Assembly (NCBI RefSeq): GCF_904849725.1
Contig: NC_058521.1
Location: 431,228,676-431,292,675 of the forward strand
DNA from: Hordeum vulgare subsp. vulgare
Lineage: Eukaryota > Streptophyta > Magnoliopsida > Poales > Poaceae
DNA length: 64,000 nucleotides
Direction: 5' to 3'
Positions 23,389 to 33,950 of the stretch are shown one piece after another; the stretch's first letter is position 1; each line of letters begins with the position of its first letter. The notes beneath the pieces are model-generated. The model ran no database searches. It was not told the DNA's origin and saw only the letters and a program-made list of their open reading frames with translations. The position numbers were made by a program, and so were the translations under genes.

Positions 23389-24085
23389 TAAACCTTAAAG
23401 TAATCAACGACAAGATGTAATCAACACTACTAGTCACCCACAAGCACCAATCTATAGTTCCGGTACAAAGATTGAACACAAGAGATGAACTAGGGTTTGA
23501 GAGGAGTTGGTGTTATTGAAGATGTTGATGAAGATAGCCCTCCCCAAGATGGGAGAGTTGTTGGTGATGATGATGATGACGATTTCCCCTCCGGGAGGGA
23601 AGTTCCCTCGGCGGAATCGCTCCGCCGGAGGGCAAAAGTGATCTTGCCCAAGTTCCGCCTCGAGACGGTGGCGCTTCATCCCGAAAGTCCTCTTCTCCTT
23701 TTTTCTAGGTAAAAATGACTTATATACCAAAAGAGGAGAACCGAAGGTGGGCCTGGGTGAGCACAACCCACCGGGGCGCGCCTGGGCTCCCTCGCTCGCC
23801 CAGGTGTGTTGTGCCCACCTGGTGGGCCCCCTCTGGTACTTATTTGCTCCAATATTCATATTCCATAAAAATTCCTCGTAAAGTTTCAGCTCATTTGGAG
23901 TTGTGCAGAATAAGTAGACTGTGTAGCTTTTTTCAGGTCCAGCTTTCCAGCTGCCAGAATCCCCCCTTTGTGTATACCTTGCATATTATGAGAGAAAAGG
24001 CATTAGAATTACTCCAAAATGCATTATTATTCAATAAATCAACATAAATAGCAGTAGGTACACATGATGCAAAATGGACGTATCA

Positions 24086-25166
24086 TTACCCATCTCTTCT
24101 TTGATTACTTTGGTGAGCGCATTTGCACAATATTTGACAAGGCCTTTTTGAATTGTCCGAGAAGTCATTTTGGCATTTTTAGGGCATAACTCATCAAATG
24201 CAACCTTCACTTATGGAACTCCTTCTTTGACCCAATCAAGCAACTCTAAAAAATTCCCCTTGTTCAAAGAAGAATTGGATTCATTATGCCGACGAAATGG
24301 TTCACCTTGCAATGCTGGATAATTTATAGTGCCCAAAGATGCATCGACACGAGTTTCATACTTGACTAGTGAATCTTGGTTGTAAATTGTAACTTTACTT
24401 TTCACACTTGCCCCTTGATTTTTAAAATCATCACATGTTGTTTTTCGAAATATTGTGGATGCTACATGGCCCACCAACATGTTTATGAAATGTTGCAACC
24501 GCACCAAATTTGGAGAACACATCATGCCAAAACTTATCATCCATTCGATCATGCTTGAAAAGATAACAATAGAAGCAATAAGCCTTATGCTTTGTTACAC
24601 TATATCCCAGCCAATCAAAGTCCTTATACCATTGTGGTCGGAAGCATCTCCCATCTCTATTTGGGAGGGGGAGTTTACCTAGTTGGTTGAGTTGCACCCA
24701 TTAGGATATAAGCAAGTCTAATATCGTCTCTAATGTTGATGGACAAAAATATCAAGTGGAATGCGAAATCCCGGATCACCATTTATGTAATCTTCATTAA
24801 AAATAGTTATACCTTCAACCACGTGAACTTCTTCATTCTCTTCCACTATAGCTTCAACTGAATTTGTAGTTTGTTCTTCCACTTGTTCGGTTGGCATCAA
24901 ATTTTCATGCTACACTTCTACGAAAATCACTTGATCTTGATGAGTGTCATGTGATGAAATATTGACACTTTCGCGGGTGCTTGGATTCGATTTGGATCTG
25001 CTGCCACTACCAAGCACTTCAAAATAGTTTTTTAAATCTGCAATCGCAACATTAATTTATCAATACAATCTGCTGCCACTACCAAGCACTTCAAATTTCA
25101 GAAAAATGGAAAATTACCTCTTCCCCATTTCTTTGGATTTGCTAGTCCCTCCCCCTTTCTTTCCAT
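24086..25166 (-). pseudogene. hAT/ZMYM1-like transposase fragment
   Basis: Decayed minus-strand remains of a plant zinc-finger MYM-type-1-like (hAT superfamily) transposase. From the N-terminus: a possible start at 25164-25166, a DPGFRIP motif with downstream RDDIRLAY (near 24720-24780), then a TTF-type zinc-finger segment (RCFRPQWYKDFDWLGYSVT, about 24590-24650) followed by FCYLF-type and HDVFSKFG sequences, then a DUF4371-like segment (RRHNESNSSLNKGNFLELL, ~24230-24290). A frameshift lies near 24680-24700 and there is at least one in-frame stop upstream. The C-terminal catalytic part is missing: gypsy B's LTR begins at 24085, inside the frame. Domain assignment is by remembered family motifs. 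Confidence 0.65.
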
Positions 25167-25689
25167 GTTCTGACAATGTGGAGAGAACTACATTGTTTGA
25201 GCATATTATTAGCATGTATGCAGAGTATAATCACCTAAAAACAAAAACTTATGCCTACACAAGATCCTAAGAATTGATAGAAAAAAATCAACAAAACAAA
25301 GTGGCTAGCCCACTGGTTCGGTTGGAGTCGGAGTGTCGGACCCTAGGGAATTACGAGGAAATCCCCAACAGTCCACTGGTTCGGTTGGAGTTGCAGCTTC
25401 CGCCGCCGCCCTTTGCTGGCTAGCCGGCATCTGCCCTTGTCGTCCACCCGCGTGGTAACCGCGACCTGCCCAGCCGCCACCGTCTCTCTTCTTAGAGGTG
25501 TGGTGCTAGGGCTGCGTGCTTGTGTCTCTATTTGTCCCGTGTCTGTGAGGTATGTGCGTCGCGTGACAGGGTCGTGTGTGTGTCGCGTGCATCCTTGAGC
25601 AGCCCAGGAGCCCAGCCAAGTCGGCCCACCAGCAATGAATACCTATAAAAGAATTTGGGCCAAAATCAAGGTATGGCGGGTGCCATACC
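25167..25689. other. Upstream of hAT-like pseudogene; no gene seen
   Basis: GC-rich in part. It contains a repeated phrase, CCACTGGTTCGGTTGGAGT, at about 25310 and 25374. This may be the former 5' region of the hAT-like gene. No coding region is recognised. Confidence 0.4.
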
Positions 25690-26650
25690 TCGCCCAACGG
25701 AGCACTCCGCCAGTGTTGTTTGTCCATGTTTTATCCGTTTGGGTCGGAATGAAAAAAATGCCCCTTTTTTGTTTGGGTCAGCCTTGAGCCCAACACGCCG
25801 ACCCATTTTTCGTTCGGGCGACAGACTTGCGGCCATTTTTATTGCATATGTTCAAATAAAAGTACAACTAAACATTAAGTTGTTTCAAATACACTTAGAA
25901 GTTTAAGTCGAATAAATACCTCATAGTTTACAAGCCAAATAAAAAAATAATTATCTCAAATACATCTAAGAGGAGAAGCCAATCTTTCCAAGGCAGCCCC
26001 TCTTGCACTCGAACTAGTTTTTGTACTCGACTACCCTTTCCTGGATACGGTTGATACATGCCTAGCCATACCAAAACGACGTCGAAACATGTGATCTTTG
26101 TAGAGCGGGTTTGGGGTCTGGAAGTAGTCCTTCCAGAGTAGGAAATGGCCACCCTCCCAGTTTCATAGTAGGGCAAAGCGTCAAACAGGTTGTAGGTGTC
26201 TTGGGCGTCTTGGGCAAATCCAGCAGGTGAGGAGCCTCGCGCCCCATCGAGACAAAAGAGCGGAGCTGGGCGGTGGTACGGTGACGACGGGAGAAAAGGC
26301 TGCCAGGAGGGATCAATCTACGGTCGGTTGGCTGGTGACGACGAGGAAAATGGGTTGTGGGAGTGAGAGGCGGGGTGGGCGGGGGCGTTGAAGGGGAAGG
26401 GAAAAGATAAGAATGGCCTTTGTGCCATCGACTGGCGGGCCCGAGGAAAGAGAAGGGCGGATGTCACGCGTCCGTCCCGTGTCGATGCCGACGCAAATCC
26501 AACCAAATTTAAGCGTGGAATGGGTTAGAGACAAACGAAAAGCGGACGCACGTTCATTTGTGTCAGCGCGTTGGGCGGGTTTTCTGTCCGCGATGACCCA
26601 AATGGACACGCGCGGCCGAAATAGGTCGTCCAGTTGGAGTTGCTCTAATA
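25690..26650. mobile_element. Possible small DNA transposon remnant
   Basis: The two ends carry inverted matches: GTCCATG...CCGTTTGGGTC near 25722-25745 and GATGACCCAAATGGACA near 26592-26610. Both sides have GCGTTGGGC/GCCCAACACGCC-type motifs, and the right side ends GTTGGAGTTGCTCTA. This resembles non-autonomous class II elements common in Triticeae. I could not define exact inverted termini or a target duplication, and no transposase is visible. Confidence 0.35.
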
Positions 26651-26730
26651 ACCCATATTTTCCGCGCTGGCAGCAAATGCTGCTGTTGCAATCTTCGCTA
26701 GTTTTCATTGCAGCGATCTAGCCAATTGCA

Positions 26731-26796
26731 CTCACTCTGTATCAAAACATATGAAGTTTTTGACAACATCTTATATATTTTGATACCGAGGGAGTA
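26731..26796. mobile_element. Stowaway-like MITE remnant
   Basis: A 66-bp imperfect hairpin. The left arm ACTCTGTATCAAAACATATG matches the reverse complement of the right end TTTTGATACCGAGGGAGTA. CTCCCTC(C)GTnnCAAAA ends are characteristic of Triticeae Stowaway/Mariner MITEs. It is shorter than a normal copy and the left TA duplication is absent. Confidence 0.6.
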
Positions 26797-27465
26797 TATG
26801 GAACTATGGATGCGATTGCTAGCTGTGGACGAGAAGGGGGCACTTCTGCTAAATGAATAAGGTACAAAATGAAGCACAATTTGTTATTTCCCATTCAAAA
26901 TGTAATCGCATCTCATTGAAAGTATTTTCAGAGCTTTTTGAAAGCCCATTATGCAATACTCAGAGAAAGCAGAACAACACGAACATGGAGTTTCTGCTCC
27001 CGGCTACACATGCACCCAGATGGACAGTAAAATCCAACAATATATATATATATATTTGAAAAATATGTTTTTATGGTAATAATTGATGAGTGTTTCACTT
27101 TCAGTAAATTTTGGTGATGGAATGACATTAGGAGAGGTCCGAAACAAAAAAACCAAAAATGATGTTCTAGAAAGACTATTTTTGAAAGATTTTACAAAAA
27201 TGGATTTTTTTCCCAACACATCCAAGAATGTCGTCACTTCATGAACCTTTATACACAGATAGAAACCTAAGCAATGATTGTTGGCAAAAAAATTTGAATT
27301 TTTTGACTTGTTTCCCTATTTCTTTTGGGTTTAACTATTCATAGAGGTGCATATGAGCTCGAAACTACAATAATACTTTCAGGACAACATGAAATAAAAT
27401 GTATCCATCCGTTCGGATCTAGAGTCAAAGGATGGGGAGGACTGAGATCCCATGCCTTGACAGAG
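26797..27465. other. Unassigned low-repeat DNA
   Basis: AT-rich, with a (TA)n run at 27041-27055. Small reading frames have no recognisable motif, and I see no gene or element. Confidence 0.4.
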
Positions 27466-27470
27466 CCGGG

Positions 27471-29118
27471 TGATACGTCTCAAACGTATCTATAATTTTT
27501 TATGGTTTCATGCGGTTATCTTGTCTTCTTTGTATGTTTTATGTACCTTTTATATCTTTTTTGGAATTAACTTATTAATTCAGTGCCAAGTGCCAGTTCC
27601 TATTTTTTCTGTGTTTTTGGCTCTTTTCAGATCTAATTTTGGAACGGAGTCCAAACGGAATAAAATCCCCGAAATAGAATTTTCCCGAACGGAAGAAGAT
27701 CAGGGGGCTTGAGGGCCAAGGCAGAAGAGCTACAGGGGGGCCACAAGCCTTGTAGCCGCCACCAGGGGGCGGCTACCAGGCTTGTGGCCTCCCTGGCGCC
27801 CCCCTGACCTAGCTCCTTCGCCTATATATTTCCTAAAATACAGAAAAAATAGGGGAATCCACGAAAACACTTTTCCGCCGCCTCAAGCTTCCGTTTTCGC
27901 GAGATCTCATCTGGAGACCCTTCCCGGTGCCCTGCCGGAGGGGACTTTGGAGTTGGAGGGCTTCTACATCAACATCATCGCCCCTCCAATGACTCGTGAG
28001 TAGTTCACTTCAGACCTACGGGTCCGTAGTTAGTAGCTAGATGGCTTCTTCTCTCTCTTGGATCTTCAGTACAAAGTTCTCCATGATCTTCATGGAGATC
28101 TATCCGATGTAATCCTCTTTGGTGGTGTGTTTGTCGAGATCCGATGAATTGTGGATTTGTGATCAGATTATCTATGATATATATTTGAGTCTTTGCTAAT
28201 TTCTTATATGCATGATTTGATATCCTTGTCAGTCTCTCCGAGTCTTGGGTTTTGTTTGGCCAACTAGATCTATGATTCTTGCAATTGGAGAAGTGCTTGG
28301 TTTTGGGTTCATACCGTGTGGTGACCTTTCCCAGTGACAGAAGGGGCAACAAGGCACGCATCGTGTTGTTGCCATCAAGGGTAACAAGATGGGCTTTTAT
28401 CGTAGATATGAGATTGTCCATCTACATCATGTCATCTTGCTTAAGGCGTTACTCTGTTCTTTTGGACTTAATACACTAGATGCATGCTGGATAGCGGTCG
28501 ACGTGTGGAGTAATAGTAGTAGATGCAGAAAGTATCAGTCTACTTGTTTTGGACGTGATGCCTATAGATATAATCATTGCCATAGATGACGTCACGACTT
28601 TGCGCGGTTCTATCAATTGCTCGACAGTAATTTGTTCACCCACCGTCTACTTGCTTTCATGAGAGAAGCCACTAGTGAACACTACGACCCCCAGGTTTAT
28701 TCACACCTATCGTTTCCACTTGCGCTTTTACTTTGCTTTGTTACTTTGTTGCTTTCAGTTCTCACTTGGCAAACAATCTATAAGGGATTGACAACCCCTT
28801 CATAGCGTTGGGAGCAAGCTCTTTGTGTTTGTGCAGGTACTTGTGATATTCCTTCACTGTATCGATACCTTGGTTCTCAAAACTGAGGGAAATACTTACC
28901 GCCGTTGTGCTACATCACCCTTTCCGCTTCCAAGGAACACCAGCGCAAGGCTCCAAGGCCATGGGGGAAATCCTTTGCATATTTGACTAGGAAGTCCCTA
29001 AAGGCGTAGCCGTAGCAGAAGGATTCCTGGTTCCGTTGCTGAAGAGTATCAAGACAAGAACAGTCTCCCGTCAGCACGTGTTTCTGGCGTCGTTGGAAGG
29101 TCTTTTGTTGCAGTAGCA
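27471..29118 (+). mobile_element. Gypsy solo LTR (Athila-type family)
   Basis: A 1648-bp LTR starting TGATACGTCTCAAACGTATC and ending TTGTTGCAGTAGCA. The perfect 5-bp duplication CCGGG lies at 27466-27470 and 29119-29123. No internal domain is present, so it is a solo LTR made by LTR-LTR recombination. It is related to the LTRs of gypsy C and D: it shares the CAGTGCCAAGTGCCAGTTCC stretch near the start and ends like gypsy C (TTTTGTTGACATAGCA). Confidence 0.88.
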
Positions 29119-29123
29119 CCGGG

Positions 29124-31036
29124 TCATAGAGTGCCTTGCGCCACCACATCCGGCGTCCAAATTAATCCCACGGCTAGCAGCGGTCACATCCGGTCAATGG
29201 TTCGATGGCTACAACAGCTCACAGCAGCAGCTCACAACCAAATCAATCCCACAAACCCAGCAATGATTCAGAGTCCAAGTTGAGAGCAGAACATTAGTTC
29301 AATATAAGTATATCTGTAGTATTACAAGGACAGTACAACAATACAGTTACATTTGGCAAAGAACAACAGTTCCATTCAATTTAGTATACAACAAACAAGA
29401 GGGAAAACCTAACATTCAGTTAAAGGGTTCACGAAAACAACAATAACAGAAAGTTGAACAGGGTGTTTTCTAGGCGTGAATTAACTATTTTTCAAAGAAT
29501 TTAATATAGAAATTTGTTCTTATATAATCATATAAGTACACAGAATTGGCCCTTTTACATGTACACTTAGACCGCAGAAGACTATAGTTAACCCCGAAGT
29601 CAAAAAATTGAGAAAAGGAAAACTTAGCTTGATAAGTTACTCAAAAGGAGGCGCGATCCAACTAAAGTTGCTGCATCCGAAAACCAGAGAGCAAAGGTAT
29701 GTAGCGATATGTACATGATGTCTTGTTACCGTTCATTCCTAAATTACTTATGCAGTCTTTTATTGAAGCAACACAAGAAACATGATGGTGCAAAGCCTCA
29801 AGTATGAGTGCAGAAGGATGGGCGCGATAAAGGAGCAAATATGGAGTTTCAAGACTGCAACAAAACAATGAATTACACGCAGCTCTTGATAGCTGGACGT
29901 TATGATGAAGATCTGTTCTAGCATGTACAAGTTTGTTAGATAGTATTTTGAACAGTGTCGACTATATTTTGAACAGGGTTGATTATAGTATTTACTAATT
30001 GTGGGTTATAATGAATGCCTCAGTTTAACCCTTCCTTCTTCAGGAATTTTTACAGTTTAAAGTCTGCACTATGAGTACTTTTCTGCTGCTGACTTGTTAC
30101 TCTGAACTTAAATTAATTTATGTTTGTTTAAAATTAACTGAATTTTGTATCCTGAACCTGTCTCTACTTAACTGAATTTTATATCCTGCAAGCGAAGGCA
30201 GCAGTTGGATGGGAGGCGACGGAGCAGCCGGAGGTGGGCGGATGGGAGGCGGACGGCGCCACCGTTTCCTTCTGTGGATGCCGCTGGACTTCACCCAGGA
30301 GGAGCAGCCGAAGCAGCTCCTCTCAGTTTCCTGCAGCTCAGCGACGGGAGCAGCAGCAAGCACTCGCATGTGAGGAAGGACCGAAGAAGCAGGTTATTTG
30401 GGGTTGATTGGCTTGTTCTGTCGTTGGATGGGGATGGACGGTGGATGCTGGGCCTCGAGGCACCACGTGACCCGCCTCCGGCGAGGCACGGGATCTCAGT
30501 CGAGGGGGGGCTAGGATTTAGGGAGCATGGACCGTCTTGCAATTATGGCCTAGATTTGACCTTAGGTTCAGTCTGTTGCAGTAAAACTGAGCGGGGCATG
30601 ACCCAGTTTTGCTTCTAGGTAGCTCCATCAGTAGTGGTGTCACTTCCCATCTTTAGAAGTAATTTTAGTTGTGTTCACTTCAAGCACAACACAACGGCAT
30701 CTTCAAGAGAACACACTGCCATGCAGTTCCATCGTAGTAAAATTTCTTAAATGGTGGACCTCCAATTCATTCCATTAAAGACCCACCACCAAGTATAGAA
30801 AAAGTTTGCATGAATAACAAAATATAAAGAAAAGCACAAGCGAAACAAGGGTTCGCACGCACACTATTAGGTGACTACAAAAATATAAGCATGAACATTA
30901 ACATTGCTCATGAAACACAACAATTTAAAGCATCAAGGTCGATCCATCTCACTGTAGTGGCCATCTTCTCAGATCACAACATCCATGCCAAGCCCGTTTC
31001 ACACGCATCCTAATTTTGAACCATGGACCAGTACAC
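29124..31036. other. Unassigned low-repeat DNA, no gene recognised
   Basis: AT-rich flanks surround a GC-rich patch at 30200-30600 that has open frames on both strands (for example 30205-30618 + and 30291-30542 -). These proteins are Ser/Pro/Gly-rich with no motif I recognise. One line of evidence for unique DNA is that I see no copy of it elsewhere in the window. It might hold a decayed gene or unrecorded element. Confidence 0.4.
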
Positions 31037-32389
31037 TGTTGGATATATGCCCTAGAAGCAATAATAAAAATGTTATTATTATATTTCTTTGTTCATGATA
31101 ATTTTTTATTATACATGCTAGAATTGTATTGATTGGAAATTAAATACATGTGTGGATACATAAACGAATACCATATCGGTAATGAGTATCTACTAGACTA
31201 GCTCGTTCAGAAAATATGGTTAAGGTTTCCTAACCATTAACATGAGTTATCATTTGATAACGGGATCACATTATTAAAATAATGATGTGATGACAGAACC
31301 AACCGCAAGCTTAGCATAGATCGTATCACTTAGTTTAATTGCTACAGCTTTCTTCACGTCAAGTACCTCTTCCTTAGACCAAGAGATCGTGAACTCTCTG
31401 ACACTGGTAGAATACTTAGTGCTTATCCAAACGCACTTCATAACTAGGTGATCATAAAGGTGCTCTACATGTATTTCAGAATGTGTTTTTTGGGTTACAT
31501 GGATCGAGGCTGTAATTTGTCACCTCGTATGTGTGAGAGATATCTCTAGGCCCTCTTAGTAACGTGATATCCAAAGTAGTTTGTAAGCGTGTGACTAATC
31601 AGTTTAGTCACGGGAATATTGTATTACGGAACAAGTAAAGAGACTTGCCGGTAACGAGATTAGACAAGGTATGACGATATCGACGGTCAAATCTCTGGCA
31701 AATAAAATATCAATGAACAAAGGGAATTACATACATGATTAACCGAGTCCTTGATATAGTGGTTCGAACCGATAAAGATCTTTGTTGAATATATAGGAAT
31801 AAATATGGGCATCTAGGTCCCGCTATTGATTATTGACCGGAGAGGTGTCTCGGTGATGTCTCCATGATTCTCGAACCCATAGGGTTACAGACTTAATGTT
31901 TGATGATGCTAGAGTAGTATTGAGATATTTGTATTGAGATCCCGATCATCACAAGGCGCTCTGGAGTGGTCTGCATGTAAAGATTTATATATGAGTCCTA
32001 TTTTGGCTACCCCAAAATTTCTGGTTAGGTCGGTATTGTACCGGAAGTGTTAAAAGGGTTCCGGGGGTCCACCTGCATTGGGGGGGCACAAGGGCTATAG
32101 GGGGTGCCTTGGCCTAGTTGGGCGAGGCGTGCCAACCCCCAACAGGACCATGCGCCAAGGATGGGAAACCCAAGGGATGGGACACGCCCCACCTAGCTTA
32201 GGGGCCAAACCACCCCCTAGAGATGCCGCCCCTCCCTCAGAGGAGGGTCTAGGGCCGCCGCTACCTCCCCTTACCCCTATATATAGTGGAGGCATGGGAG
32301 GGCATCCTCACCCCTTGCCACGGTCGCAACCTCACCCCGTCTCTCCTGTTTCCTCGTCCCTAATCATCTTGGCGAAGCGTTGGTAGTGT

Positions 32390-33950
32390 TTGCTATGTCA
32401 ACAAAAGTCCTTCCCCGGTAGTAGTGCCAGAGATCCTTCTGTCGTCTCTTGAGCTTACGTTGGTTTTTCCCTTGAAGAGGAAAGGGTGATGCAGCACAGG
32501 AGCAGTAAGTATTTCCCTCAGTTTGAGAACCAAGGTATCAATCCAGTAGGAGAATCTCGTCAAGTCCATAGTACCCGTGCAAACACAAAAGAGCTTGCAC
32601 CCAACGCTGTAAAGGGGTTGTCAATCCCTTCAAGATTGTTTGCAAAGTGAGATCTGAAGGCGGAAAGTGCAATGAAGTAAAAAGTGTAAGGCTGAAAATA
32701 TGGTGTGGAGTAGACCCTGGGGGCCATAGTGTTCACTAGAGGCTTCTCTCAAAATAGCAAGTATTACGGTGGGTGAACAAATTACTATCGAGCAATTGAT
32801 AGAACCGCGCAAAGTCATGACGATATCTAAGGCAATGATCATACATATAGGCATCACGTCCGAGACAAGTAGACCGATACTTTCTGCATCTACTACTATT
32901 ACTCCACACATCGACCGCTATCCAGCATGCATCTAGTGTATTGAGTTCATGACGAACAGAGTAACGCCTTAAGCAAGATGACATGATGTAGAGGGATAAT
33001 CTCAAACCAATGATGAAAAGCCCATCTTTTTACCCTTGATGGCAACAACACGATACGTGCCTTGCTACCCCTTTTGTCACTGGATGAGGTCACCGCATGG
33101 TATGAACCCAAAACCAAGCACTTCTCCCATTGCAAGAATCATAGATCTAGTTGGCCAGACAAAACCCACAACTCGAAGAGAATTACAAGGATATGAAATC
33201 ATGCATAAGAGAGATCAGAAGAAACTCAAATAAGATTCATAGATAATCTGATCATAAATCCACAATTCATCGGATCTCGACAAACACACCGCAAAAGAAG
33301 ATTACATCGGATAGATCTCCATGAAGATCATGGAGAACTTTGTATTGAAGATCAAAGAGAGAGAAGAAGCCATCTAGTTACTAGCTATGGACCCGTAGGT
33401 CTATGGTGCACTACTCACGCATCATCGGAGAGGTCATGGTGTTGATGAAGAAGCCCTCCGTATCCGAATCCCTCCTCCGGCAGGGCACCAGAACGTGCCC
33501 CAGATGGGATCTTGCGGAGAGAGAAGCTTGCGGCGGCGGAAAAGTACTTTCGATGATCTCCTGATTTTTGTGGAATTTTTGGGGATATATAGGCGCAAAA
33601 CCTAGGGCAAAGGAGGTCCAGGTGGCCCAGAAGCCTGAGGGCCGCGACCTCCCCCCTGGCCGCGGGGTGGGGGCTTGTGGGGCCCTAGGGACCCCGTGCC
33701 TTGGCTCTCAAGTCTCCTGATCTTCTTCCGTTACAGAAAAAATCTTTTCGGGGATTTTATTCCGTTGGGACTCCGTTTCAAATTCTCCTCTGAAAGGGGT
33801 CAAAAACATGGAAAAAACAGGAACTGGCACTTGGCACTGAGTTAATAAGTTAGTCCCAAAAAATATATAAAAGGCATGCAAAACATCCAAAGTTTGACAA
33901 GATAATAGCATGAAACCATAAAAAATTATAGATACATTGGAGACGTATCA
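32390..33950 (-). repeat. Gypsy C 3' LTR (left)
   Basis: A 1561-bp complete LTR ending TTTTGTTGACATAGCA on the minus strand. The polypurine tract is at 33951-33966 (minus strand AAGCTTGGGGATGCT). Confidence 0.88.

Larger units (their letters stand above)
12143..24085 (-). mobile_element. Gypsy B LTR, older, minus strand (split by copia-2)
   Basis: The two pieces 12143-12215 and 23394-24085 join across copia-2 into about 765 bp of one LTR. On the minus strand it starts TGATACGTCCATTTTGCATC at 24085. It aligns in order with the first ~755 bp of gypsy A's LTR; for example the minus strand of 12143-12215 resembles 11315-11395. It stops exactly where gypsy A's LTR ends, so gypsy A most likely inserted into it and the rest lies left of the window. 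No polypurine tract lies beyond 24085, so this edge is the outer end of a 5' LTR or a solo LTR. Confidence 0.7.

Noticed and set aside
27041..27055. (TA)n run
   Set aside because: Ordinary short microsatellite without context.
30205..30618. Candidate cellular gene
   Set aside because: 137 open codons but no start context, splice pattern or motif that I recognise; kept only as an observation.
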